Assembly (NCBI GenBank): GCA_002794775.1
Contig: NBAY01000021.1
Coordinates: forward strand, 124,001 to 188,000
From: Porodaedalea pini
Taxonomy: Eukaryota > Basidiomycota > Agaricomycetes > Hymenochaetales > Hymenochaetaceae
Reading direction: 5' to 3'
Length of the DNA: 64,000 nucleotides
Below are positions 44,626 to 55,091 of this stretch, piece by piece (the first letter of the stretch is position 1; each line of letters opens with the position of its first letter). The translations under genes were made by a program, and so were the position numbers. Under the pieces are notes generated by a model that worked only from the letters and a program-made list of their open reading frames with translations, was not told the DNA's origin and ran no database searches.

Positions 44626-45978
44626 AGCGCTGCTACCAGCCCGTTCAATGCGAATGTCGCTTCGTCGTCGAAACCGATGCCAACACGTCCCCGAAGGTTG
44701 TCACGGTCCTTGATGCATCGCTCGCATCATCGACTTCCCCCTTCGCCGTACGTGCACTCGCCTCCAATTATACTGTCTTCCTCTCTGGAACCAACATTGC
44801 TTCATACTTGCGCATTCTCGGAACTGGGGAGATCAAGCTTCACGAAGTAGACTTCGCGACACTCAAGACCGATGCTGCGGCGCCTGCTCCGCCCACGTCT
44901 GCAATTGCCATCCAGGAAAAGGCAGCGAAAGAGGAAGGGAGAAACGACGGCGCCGTGAAGGCTGCGTTTGGCGTGAAGAAAGAGGTCGGCTTTCCGGTGT
45001 CGTATACGAACGTGTGCTGATTGTTCTGTAATCCCTCACTTAGTGCTGACAAGTATTATAGGCGCTGATTAAGGTCGATATGACATGCGTCTTCAGAGGG
45101 AGCTCCGAGCTTGAGGAGCCCATAGCAATCTGTCCGACTACAGAAACGGCTATGTATCCCTACTACACCAAATGTATCAAGAACTATCGTGATCTACCCA
45201 ACCAGTGGATCAGTGTTGCGCGCTGGGAGTCCAAGAGCCCCCAGCCGTTCCTCCGTACGCGCGAGTTCCTATGACAGGAAGGTCACACTGCGCATTTCAC
45301 GAAGGAGGCCGACACTGAAGTACGGGAAATTCTCAATTTACATCGTCGCGTGTACGAGGTGCTGCTTACCGTACTCGTCATCACAGGCATCAAGTCGGAC
45401 AAGAAGAAGCTTGCCGGTGGTCTTAACACGATGACCGGCCGTGGCATCCAAGCTGCGACGTCGCATTGCCTTGGCCAAGACTTCTCATGGCCAGAGATGT
45501 TCAACGTCGTGGTCTCAGACCTGGACGATCTGCAGGGCACGAGTCCGAACGGTGGCAAATTATTCTGTGGCAGAACACGTGGAGCCTTAGCACACGCATG
45601 GTCGAAATCATGGTCGTGATTCGCGGCGACAACCACATACCTGCACTTCTCAAGACTATCCAACAGGAGATGTTTGAGCACGCGAAGGCAAGGTACATGT
45701 CTTGCCTGCGCGTCGTGACAATGGGACGATGTCGTGCTGACATTGCTTCATACTTGGGTGCTCTCAAAACCGGCGAGACCAAGCTTCACAAGGTAGATTT
45801 TGTGGAACTCAAGACCGATGCTGCGGCGCGCCTTACGTCGTCGCATGTACAAAAGGAGCTGCTTGCCGTACCCGTCATCCTGGGCATCAAGTCTGAGAAG
45901 AAGTTCGCCGGTGGTCTGTACATGATGACCGTGAAAGGCTTCATTCCGACGACTGGCCGTGACATCCTTTTAGTTTAG
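44626..45978 (+). pseudogene. Prolyl-tRNA synthetase gene fragment (captured, decayed, partly duplicated)
   Basis: Directly after the eIF4G piece the plus strand reads the N-terminal region of a cytosolic ProRS (VRALASNYTVFLSGTNIASY, GTGEIKLHEVDFATLKTDAA, GVKKEVGF). Catalytic-domain pieces follow: [56 protein letters not shown] second, shorter copy (ADIASYLGALKTGETKLHKV, KFAGGLYMMTVKGFIPTTGR) follows at about 45735-45970. Stops and frame changes rule out a full enzyme. A functional class II synthetase would need the missing remainder. Confidence 0.75.
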
Positions 45979-46224
45979 AATTTGTTTAAATACACTCAAT
46001 TGCCACAAGAATCTGTAAGAAAATGATTGAAAAGTTTGGAATGCAGTAAGAATGTGAATAAAAATGTGTAGAAAGGTATTGGAAACTAGTCAAATTACTC
46101 AAATCTGGAACGATGCTTGGAAATCGTGCGGAATTGGAATACCTCCGAATTGGCTGGAATTGCTCAAATATTCCAGCTGATTCCAGGGATTCCAGGGATT
46201 CCGGCTAGGAGGTTTTTCCTGATG

Positions 46225-46640
46225 TTAGCGCCGATATTCCGGTGCACGTCAAAGAAGATTGAGTGTGAAGGTGCTTGCCGTAACTCAAGATCGGCAAAGT
46301 CCGTGCGAAGCTCTTCGGCGCAACTTACGGCGGTCTATGATTCCACAGAGCCGTCATCGGGATGCATCATCACCAGGTTGTATGCACGCTCCGCTCTCTT
46401 AAAAAAACGTTGTAAGTACAACTCCACGAAAACAGTAGCTAATATATCTTACGATACAGTAACCGACGAGGTGCCCTCTGGAACCATCCAATCATGTCCG
46501 GAGTCTCAAGAAATAGCTTTAAGTCCGGGTCGTCTTCTATTAACACTGTAGAAATGACTGCTCTATACGCCGCGTCTCCGGTGGGTCCTACGCGGTCAGG
46601 TGCTCCCTTATGTATTTCCGTTTGCTAGTCTGACTTCAAC
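46225..46640 (-). pseudogene. FAD-dependent monooxygenase relic, middle part
   Basis: The minus strand reads VEVRLANGN, PDRVGPTGDAAYRAVISTV, LIEDDPDLKLFLETPDMIGW and LVMMHPDDGSVES, with a stop where a Trp is expected, then TAVSCAEELRTDFADLE. After this an apparent intron starts (possible GC donor, GCAAGC, minus strand near 46278). It continues across the inserted element to the acceptor at about 41237, after which RVRELISY follows. The N-terminal dinucleotide-binding part and the GADG motif are missing. Confidence 0.7.
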
Positions 46641-47614
46641 TCTCCCATCACACTGACAGAAGGACTGAATTGCCACCGATATCAAGTTGGATCTTTATTC
46701 AAAGAAGGACCGCGGCTCTGTTTGAACCAAGTTCCGGAGACACGTGGGAACCAAACCTGGGATTCATCTTGTAAACTACGCTGGTACATCTTAACACCAT
46801 CGAGTTCCTGACTCGCGCTGCAATGCTCCGATGTGGTGGACACGACTCAACATGAAAGAACTTCCATTGTTGTCATTGAATCGCTGCATTGGCTCTCATC
46901 ACCTTCTCTCATTAGACTCTGAACTCGGTGATTATTCGAGAGCCGGAGTTCGTCACGTTGCAAAGCCTATCTCTGATCTTTAAATGATCAATTCTTATTC
47001 TCGTCCGGACTAGGCTGAAAGCGCCCGCAGATTTTGGCTCTTTTTAATTCCAATCTTGATTCCAGGAAGGTCATCAACGGGCATTCAATAGATAGAGAAA
47101 GATCACTGCAATCAACTTCCGAAACTGCAGGAAAGCATCTGAGTTAGCACTAGTACTTTTGTATTTTATTGCGAGTGTTCATGTTCTGCAACATTACTGA
47201 CTGTTCAACCTCTTATTTTAGTGACGTTTCAGCTTTACTATGTATTATGCGTGACATGCAATACAAGGGAAATCTAAACAAAGAGAAGCAATGATACAAC
47301 TTCCATTTTAAAAAATACCGCTTTGTTCCGCATAAGATATTTTGATGGAAGAAGCCATGAAGGAGAACAGAGCGCTCGCAAATATGATAGTTTCATTGAT
47401 GAACTTAAAAAAAACGCGTACCTGTTTTCTACTGTCTGTGTTACGGCTTCTCGAAATCTTCTCAACTGAAGCACTATCCAGCTATTGTCCGTTCTATCTG
47501 AGATCTCTCAGGGATCTGAAATAAAAAAACTCTGGCCTGTCCGCCGAAAGCTGAGACGCACCTGCCCTCACTCGTTCACTGATTAATATCCGGAAGGACA
47601 ATCTCGTCTAACAA
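46641..47614. other. Intergenic, upstream of the DUF6533 gene
   Basis: Remnants only; a short plus ORF (47342-47524) is not convincing. Confidence 0.4.
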
Positions 47615-49223
47615 ATGGCTTTCTCCGTACGATCTGATATCGAGCTCATCGACCCTAACGAAGTACCGTTGTGGGTCTCAGAAATAACTACCGGTCAATA
47701 CTTCCAGCTGTCGGTTGTCGCTATTTTGGCCTATGACACCTGTACGTATAATCATTACTGGAGGCTGGGCAGCGTTCGGACTTACGCTATGTCAGTGATT
47801 ACAATGGATAAAGAGGTGAGTTACTATCATGTTGTGCAATGGATCATGGAAGATAGCTGACTATTTGTTGGTCAGGTCAAGTATTTTTGGGTATGTGTTT
47901 TTGAGGCCCAACCTATACAAGCGCTGGATCAAATTGCTTCTTACGACCAACTTGAAGAGATATCCGCGAAAACTTGTCACCATGGTTTACTTTGCCGTAC
48001 GTATGCATAGCTAGGTTATTATAATCTTGATTTATAATCTGTGTATTTTATCAGAATCGATATATTGGACTCCTAGGGGCAGTCGCCTACTTGTTCTGTG
48101 CGAGAGCGTGTTCTGTCATTGGTTTCTCATGCTTATATGCTGAATAAAGGGAACTTCTACGAAGTCAATCTTGCAATGTACGTTAACAACCCCAGTTGCT
48201 GTCTATCGAACTGATGATCGTTGTATACATATACTATAGATGTGAGTAGCAAACAAAACTTAGAAGACGCAGGAAGGTTATTGAGATATGCTAGGTAGAT
48301 TTTCTTCTTGGACACGGAATATCTGCAGTGAGCTTTTAGCTCATTGCTGGATAGAAAGCATCGCTGAAAGCCCTTTCAGATTTGTGCACTATTATCCTGA
48401 TTGACTGCAAGTGGTCCAGCGCATGGTACTAAGACGACTAACCGCAACTTGCCTCTGCAGATATCCTCATGATTCGGGTCCTCGCACTATACTCCCAAGG
48501 TGAGCAACATACCAGCAGATCCCGGAACAAACAGCCACTTATTGCCGACAGACAAGAGGCTATCGGTATACCTTCGCGTACTCCTCGCTTTGGAAGCAGC
48601 TCTCAGACTGGGAATTATGGTTTATACCGGATTGTACAATGGCCGTAAGCTTGTGCTTTTACTCTCGGTATCAAAGTTGACTTCCAAAGTAGTAGCTGTT
48701 TTCGGTCTGACAACAAGTGTCACGGTTTGCGGCGAAAACAGAGCGGTTCCATTGAAATGGGGTATTATAGACTGGTGAGTGACATGATCCAGATTGGCCC
48801 CATCGCTTATACTAGAAAAGGTCTATTCCGATGGTGTATGGATTCGTACTCATGGCCTTCGCTCTCTACAAGGCTGCAGAATTCTGGCGGATCTCTGAGG
48901 GCTTCAAGGGATTCAATCTCATGCAAGTCCTTATCCAGGACCAGATTATCTATTTCATTCTGTAAGCTCACGTTCACGAGTTAGAAATCAGGTTGACAAC
49001 TTTACCCAGTGCTATTTCCTGTTGCATTTTTAACATCGTGCAGCATAAGGTAGACATTGAAAATCAATTTCTGGCAGAGGTCCTAGAGGCGCTTGGGAAC
49101 CCGTCCTTCCTTTGTATCCTAGGCAGCCGGATGTTGGTCAATCTGAAGGAAGCGGGAGAGCTGGGACTCAACGAAGGAACGAGCTACAGGACGAAGTCCA
49201 TGAGCGAAATGGAGTTCGCCTAG
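47615..49223 (+). CDS. DUF6533-domain multi-pass membrane protein, multi-exon
   Basis: A basidiomycete-specific family of seven-helix-like membrane proteins of unknown function. From the ATG at 47615: DIELIDPNEVPLWVSEI, YFQLSVVAILAYD, then small exons giving LITMDKE, VKYFW, RYPRKLVTMVYFA and NRYIGLLGAVAYLFCARACS (the DUF6533 core). Helical segments follow: ILMIRVLALYSQ, RLSVYLRVLLALEAALRLGI, VAVFGLTTSVTVCG, YGFVLMAFALYKAAEFWRIS, LPSAISCCIFNIVQH. The C-terminal motif is MLVNLKEAGELGLNEGTSYR, with the stop at 49223. About eight short introns have normal borders; those between 48130 and 48460 were not fully resolved. A decayed paralogue with the same intron plan lies in opposite orientation at 39455-30874. 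Confidence 0.75.
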
Positions 49224-50783
49224 CTCTGCAGAAGTCGGAAGGTTGGCCGATTGATGTTTCAATATAAGATCGACGGCTCTGCTTAGGGCACAGAGAATCT
49301 TGTGGGCGAGGACTCGTTACAGTATTGCAGGAAGAAGGCAGACATAGTTGACGCGACCTGTATAAGCAATATGCACCCATTTCAAAATGTCACTTTGTGT
49401 TCATAAAGCGGTCTCTTTCGGTAGGAATAAAGCTAGCGTGTGTTTGGCGACCGAAAACTTGAATGCGACCGAACGTGTGCTCGACACATGCGAACTTCCC
49501 TAAATTGTTCAAAGACGTTCCAGTTCAGTGGTTTCGCTGAAACTAAACCAATGCGAACTTCAGGAACAATGTTCGCCAATGCTTAAGCAAGCAGCACATT
49601 CTTCAGAGCAGCGAACGGAATATATTCAATTTTGGAACGCTACGTATTCACGCAACTTCCTCTTCATCCTCAAACTCCTGAAGTCAGTCCGCCAGCATGC
49701 AGATGTCAGCATGAAGCGGATGCAAGCGCGTATATTCTCTAAAACCACTTCGCTTCCATCGTTGCTCGTCGAGTCTCTCGCTATCCTCGTCTCGATTGCT
49801 TCCATATGCTCTTCATGCCCGAACTCGAAACATCGGCCGAACTTGGATTGGCATTGGCAACATCAAAAGTGTCGAAGAACGTAGATGGCGTACGCCGCAA
49901 AGGCGACTTGGATAGAGAGCGCTCACACGAATAGGACTCCGACAATTCTGGGCTATCAAAGTCCAATCCAAGTCCAATCCAAGTGCGACACCTCCTTAAA
50001 CTCGAATTCCAAGACAGCCGACACATGCTGATGAGCAGAGATCAAATCGGAAAGTGGCGGAATACGGCGAAGACGAGTCCTCCGTTTCGTCAGACTGCAT
50101 ACTGTGCATTTTTGCCTTTGTTTACGCGGGAGGTAGGCGTCGATGCTACGGAAGAAGTAATTGACATCAAACGCCAATGACTACGGGGCGTTTCGAATTG
50201 GCTTGAGTGAGACATACTCCTGCTCATATTCATGAGGCAACTGCTCGATCACCGTTGGTCATCTTGAACGAGCAGAACTCCCACAAAAGGCAAACCGATC
50301 AGGAGAAGGCTGATGTACATCCATAGACACTATTGACACATCCACCTCATCTGGTAGTGTGCTAGAGGAGCCTCTCTGATCGGACGGCGCGTAATTCGGC
50401 CAAAGAGAGGAACCGCCTATTCGTCGATGATCTCTACCGACGGGAGTGAGGAAAGATAAAGCTCTAGAATACTCTAGCCATTCCCTTCATCGTGCTTCAG
50501 ACGAGCGAGCTCGAGAAGAGCTTGTTTGCAAGGTGACGGTACATCGTCTTCAGCATAGCAAATAATGTCGCAGAAGGACTCTGATGGTAGGAGGCCGAAA
50601 GGCGGAACTTCATAGAGCATGTTCTCATAATTCGCTCAGTCAAGCGATGTCAGAGCGATACAATCATCTCCGTCCTCCCAATCAGCTGGCGGAGTAAAAC
50701 CCATCATGACCACGACATGCACCAGGTCGTTAAATGAAACAAGGGGAGAGAGCGAAAAAAAATGCGCACGCGATCGCAGCCAT
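49224..50783. other. Gene-poor stretch
   Basis: Short ORFs without recognised motifs. A short tandem of TCCAATCCAAG occurs at about 49960-49982, with a looser inverted match near 49840. It may hold an eroded DNA-transposon piece, not proven. Confidence 0.35.
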
Positions 50784-50785
50784 TA

Positions 50786-51634
50786 CAGCCTTTTTCATAA
50801 GTCCTGCGACACGTGCATGTCACGTGAAATGAGCCGCATCAGAGCCAAAGTGTCGAAAAATTAGAATGAATGCCTATTTTCTCTGTGAATTCTGCACAGG
50901 GCCTGCTCATTAAGTACTCAAAAAAAAGGCACGGTTCTCAGGAGCAGAAATATGTAAAATATGGAGCAATAAATTGACTGTGTAGGTGGGTGGAGATCAA
51001 ACAAGTGCAGCTGGTCTGTTCTCTCACCCATTTCCACTGAGATTCAAAAATTATGGCTCCCCTACATCTAACTATAAAATTCTTTCCTGTGTCTGTAAAT
51101 TAAGTATATGACTATATCAACATCTCTTGCAAGTTTGAAGCCAATCCATTCAGTATTCATGGTGCAGCAGCAAAATTTGTGTTCCACTTCAAGCTCTTTC
51201 CACCCTCCTTTTCTCACAACAGGTCTTGCAGAGTAGAACACAAATCTTGCTGCTGCACCATGAATACTGAATGGATTGGCTTCAAACTTGCAAGAGATGT
51301 TGATATAGTCATATACTTAATTTACAGACACAGGAAAGAATTTTATAGTTAGATGTAGGGGAGCCATAATTTTTGAATCTCAGTGGAAATGGGTGAGAGA
51401 ACAGACCAGCTGCACTTGTTTGATCTCCACCCACCTACACAGTCAATTTATTGCTCCATATTTTACATATTTCTTCTCCTGAGAACCGTGCCTTTTTTTT
51501 GAGTACTTAATGAGCAGGTCCTGTGCAGAATTCACAGAGAAAATAGGCATTCATTCTAATTTTTTGACACTTTGGCTCTGATGCGGCTCACTTCACGTGA
51601 CATGCACGTGTCGCAGGACTTATGAAAAAGGCTG
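50786..51634. mobile_element. Foldback MITE with TA target site, near-perfect arms
   Basis: Arms of about 405 bp (50786-51190 and 51230-51634) are nearly perfect inverted repeats around a ~40-bp centre. They are flanked by TA (50784-50785 and 51635-51636) and terminate CAGCCTTTTTCATAAGTC. Related in its ends to 41581-42289. No ORF; a transcript would form a long hairpin. Confidence 0.8.
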
Positions 51635-51636
51635 TA

Positions 51637-52190
51637 AAGGTGTGCATTCCCATGGCCCCTGGCGCATCATGCCACACATCAATTTGTGTCAAAATTTTTC
51701 CTTCGTTTCTGTAGCTACACTTCCTCCTTCCTCAGCTCAAAAATAAATAAGTAAAAAGGTGTAAATAATATATTCGGAATATATCTTGAATTGTCCAAGA
51801 CAGATTTTTAATAAGTGAAAAATTAATCAAGATATTGTTAACTTGCTGGGAGAATCACTTGTTTCTCAGTGAATAATTTTTTTTAGAAAAATTCCTTATG
51901 GACAATTCATGTTTATCATGAAAGAAATATATTGCAATAGAAAAAATAACAACTTTTGAGATGATGTATTGTTGATGGATTCTGAAAGACAAGGGCTGAA
52001 AGATAGAAAATAGCGCTCATGTGATAGCATATAGGCATCGCTTCATCGTGTTGTCATCACATCATCTCATTTCAGCTCCGCAACATGAGCCAATGGACCA
52101 CAGAATATGCATATTATTGTGAGTATACAGTATAAAAATGCGTACAGACTACTTACTGTGCAATTTTTAATCCAGAGATGTGTTAGAACT
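51637..52190. other. AT-rich spacer
   Basis: No gene seen; short A/T-rich runs only. Confidence 0.45.
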
Positions 52191-52794
52191 TGAACTTCCC
52201 CTTTTCTTTATTTTCCCTTTTCCTTTTCCTTTTCTTTTAATCACTCCTTTTCATTATATTTAATCATCTTTTCAATCATTTCCCACACTCCTTTCACATG
52301 ACCTTCATTCGTTCCATTCCAAGTTACATAAACTATACAGTACTTAGATAATCCGGTCTCACAATCGGCGCGAATAAGAGGTTTGAGGAACTCGCATGAA
52401 CACTTGTTCTGCTTTTCCTCTTACCTCCGCGACGACCTAGGTGAGACCGCGTCCCCTCCTGTAGTAGTGTATATTGTATTAATCCTCTTACCTCCGCAAC
52501 GACCTAGCCTGAGTATAGCGTGTCCCGAGTTCCCGCTCGAGTATAGCACGTCCCAGACGACAGTTAGCCGAGGCCTGCCCAGTCCGAGTTGTCTCCCGGA
52601 CTCCCGCCTAACATAAAAGCAGAACCCCACCCAGGCTCATCCCCAGCGTACGTTGTCGCTGTCGACTCGCCTTCACCCAGTCTAGAGGAGCACTCCCCTC
52701 GACGGATTTGACGTGTAAACTCCCTGAACGACAACCCTCAACCCTGCCCGGACGTTTTCGGACGTTCGTGTATTACGTAAACCTACACCTGACA
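52191..52794 (+). repeat. LTR remnant, TGTTAGAA subfamily
   Basis: Starts TGTTAGAAC, ends about CCTGACA and lies 4 bp before the next LTR. Aligns throughout with the LTR at 60706. Not followed by its own coding region, so a solo or truncated LTR. Confidence 0.65.
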
Positions 52795-52798
52795 TTTC

Positions 52799-53400
52799 TG
52801 TCAGGACTCGAACTTTCACCCTTTCTTTATTTTTCCCTTTTACCATTTCCTTTTATTCTAACCGCTCCTTTTCATTATATTTAATCATCGGACCAATCAT
52901 TTCCCACACTTCATTCACGCGACCTTCATTCGTTCCATTCTGACCCTTTATGTAATATTAGATAATAGAGTCCCATGGTCGTCGCTATACAAGGTCTCAG
53001 GAATCGCATGAACTCCTTGTTCTGCTTTTCCTCTTACCTCCGCGACGACCTAGGTGAGACTCGTCCCCCCTGTATTAGTTTAGACTTGTATTAATCCTCT
53101 TACCTCCGCGACGACCTAGCCTGAGTAAGCGTGCCCCGAGTCTACGCTCGAGTATAGCACGTCCCAGACGACAGTCAGCCGAGGCCTGCCCAGTCCGAGT
53201 CGTCTCCCGGACTCCCGCCTAACATAAAAGCAGAACCACACCCAGGCTCATCCCCAGCGTACGTCGTCGCTGTCGACTCGCCTTCACTCGGTCTAGAGGA
53301 GCATTCCCCTCGACGGACTTGACGTGTAAAAAGAACCCCTGAACGACAACCCTCAACCCCGCCCGGGCGTTTTCGAACGTTCGTGTATTAAGTAATCCGA
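52799..53400 (+). repeat. 5' LTR of the complete plus-strand gypsy element
   Basis: Starts TGTCAGGAC. The first ~427 bp are identical, as far as compared by eye, to 58700-59126. A 25-bp motif occurs twice (53029-53053 and 53095-53119). A TATA-like CATAAAAG follows at about 53223. The 3' border is uncertain because the partner LTR is truncated. Confidence 0.75.
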
Positions 53401-53993
53401 CTTTCCCCGACTATTATCGCATTTGGGCACCTACTTGACCTTGGAGGACCGGACGCCCCAATCGGGAAACTCCCTCCCACCCTGGCTCTCCGGATTAGCC
53501 TCTGGTGGAGCACGCACCTGACGTGGACGTGGGTAACTAGACGAGTCCAAACTTCGACGACGATCTCGTTTGTAATATCACTCGGATCCTACCGCCTCGT
53601 CATCAACTTCGCTGACGAACCCGCTCAACGTTGGCGTAACCCCGGATCGAACGCGCAACCGATCCCTGTCCCTCCGCCAACGTCAAGATAGATCTCACCG
53701 ACGAACAGCAACGGGCCCTTCCTGCTTCAGCCCGTTGGGATCCAGACCGACCAGGCTACGTCGCGACCAATAATAGCGGCGTCACTCACGACATCTGGTG
53801 GAGTGAAATCCGGCGCAGCTGGTATTCATCAGACGAACGAGGAAGGAGAGCAAGGTGGCCCCCAGCCGCTCCGTCGTCACCCGCACCGTCAACATCTACG
53901 GTCAACCTACCACCAACCCCAGGTCCTTACCGCGAGACCAACAGAGACCCCTCACCGCCGACTCCCCCAGAACCTTCGACACCCGAACCCGCG

Positions 53994-55073
53994 ATGTCGG
54001 CAGAAGGTTTCAGCCAACAGCAAATGGCGCAGATCGCGGCCATCGTTGCGAATGCCTTCGCCCATCAGGCGAACAACGCCCCAGCACCGGTCGCAGCCGC
54101 TAACCCCCCGACCCCCAACATAGACGTCGCCCGGCCACGTGAATTCACTGGCGGCGATGATTACCTCGACTTCAGACGAGAAGTCCTCCTTTTCGTGTCC
54201 GCGAACCCAAACCGATACCCTACATCGGAAAGCAAGATTTACGTAGCTCTCTCCTACCTGAAGGGTGGTAATGCGGCAACGTGGGCGCAGAACTACGTCG
54301 AAGAATCGACAACGTCGGGAGTTGTCACCTTCACGGACAGCTGGGATAGATTCCAGGAACGACTCGACGCCTCGTTCGACGACCCGAACCGAAAAGAAGC
54401 GGCGCTGAAGGATTTCCGGGAGAAGGTTCAGAAGGACCTCACCGCGGATAAGTTCTTCCAACAACTCGACGTCATCATCAAGCGGGCGGAACTGAAGGAC
54501 GACAGCGTCATCTGCGATCGTCTCAAGCGAGCAATGAACATCGAGGTAGTCCGCGGCGTGCTGAGGTCGACGCCCGTGCCAACAACATATGAGGCATGGA
54601 AGAACAAGGCTATCGAGATCGATCGTGGCGAACAGCAGATCCGAGCGATCCAACGAGGCCGTCCGTTCATACCTCAACCCCGTCAACAACAACAGGCACC
54701 CCCCGCTCGGCGCCAAGTTGCAGCCCCGCACGTCGACAAACGCGATGCGACCGGCGTCACGTTCGGAGGCGCTGGTCAACCGATGGACGTCTCAATGAAC
54801 GAGGCGCAACGACGACGCGCGTGCTGGATCTGCGGTGGGCTGGGCCATTTCAAGGACAAGTGCCCGCAGGGGAAGCCGATCATCCAGCGCATGCTGGAGC
54901 TAATGGCACCGGGCGAACGTCGCATCCTCGCGGACGAGCTCGGCGCGATGAAGGAATCGGCCTTCGAGGAAGTCGTAGACACTCGGAGGTCGACGGTGGA
55001 GGACTATGTGGAAGAAGAAGAGAATAACGAAGAGGTCGTCGACTCGCAGGGTTTTGCGAGTGGTCAGGCGTAG
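53994..55073 (+). CDS. gag: Gypsy Gag protein
   Basis: 359 residues from the ATG at 53994. Capsid-like core ([56 protein letters not shown]), glutamine/proline-rich linker, one zinc knuckle [14 protein letters not shown] (CX2CX4HX4C) and an acidic C-terminus ([14 protein letters not shown]). The stop is at 55071-55073, 16 nt after a GGGTTTT slippery heptamer in the gag frame. Confidence 0.92.
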   Translation: MSAEGFSQQQMAQIAAIVANAFAHQANNAPAPVAAANPPTPNIDVARPREFTGGDDYLDFRREVLLFVSANPNRYPTSESKIYVALSYLKGGNAATWAQNYVEESTTSGVVTFTDSWDRFQERLDASFDDPNRKEAALKDFREKVQKDLTADKFFQQLDVIIKRAELKDDSVICDRLKRAMNIEVVRGVLRSTPVPTTYEAWKNKAIEIDRGEQQIRAIQRGRPFIPQPRQQQQAPPARRQVAAPHVDKRDATGVTFGGAGQPMDVSMNEAQRRRACWICGGLGHFKDKCPQGKPIIQRMLELMAPGERRILADELGAMKESAFEEVVDTRRSTVEDYVEEEENNEEVVDSQGFASGQA

Positions 55074-55091
55074 CCATCGGGACGACTGACC
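55049..55091 (+). promoter_or_regulatory. -1 ribosomal frameshift signal (slippery site plus stem)
   Basis: GGGTTTT at 55049-55055 is phased G-GGT-TTT in the gag frame. After a 6-nt spacer, GGTCAG (55062-55067) can pair with CTGACC (55086-55091). A -1 slip enters the frame that reads through to pol with no stop. The same arrangement occurs in the next element (62917-62923). Confidence 0.65.

Larger units (their letters stand above)
41246..46224. mobile_element. Gene-fragment-carrying element with 18-bp inverted termini
   Basis: CATCAGGAAAAACCTCCT (41246-41263) and its perfect complement (46207-46224) bound a 4979-bp unit. Inside each end is a zone of GGAAT/AGAAT-like repeats (41264-41520 and 46060-46205). 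Between them lie a foldback MITE and pieces of two host genes, eIF4G and prolyl-tRNA synthetase, on the plus strand. The flanks are the two halves of an FAD-monooxygenase gene on the minus strand, split inside an intron. No transposase was found and the flanks share only 2 bp (TT), so the superfamily is undetermined. Confidence 0.6.

Noticed and set aside
41246..46224. Helitron or classic hAT for the gene-carrying unit
   Set aside because: No 8-bp duplication and no Helitron-type TC/CTRR ends could be shown, so it was left unclassified.
49956..50177. Possible BED-finger/hAT transposase start on the minus strand
   Set aside because: Only a weak resemblance (DVNYFF, CTVCS) and an early stop; no transposase core nearby.
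53952..54779. Minus-strand ORF of 275 codons, and similar ones at 59847-60512 and 62270-62716
   Set aside because: Antisense shadows of the gag genes; their similarity only reflects gag similarity.
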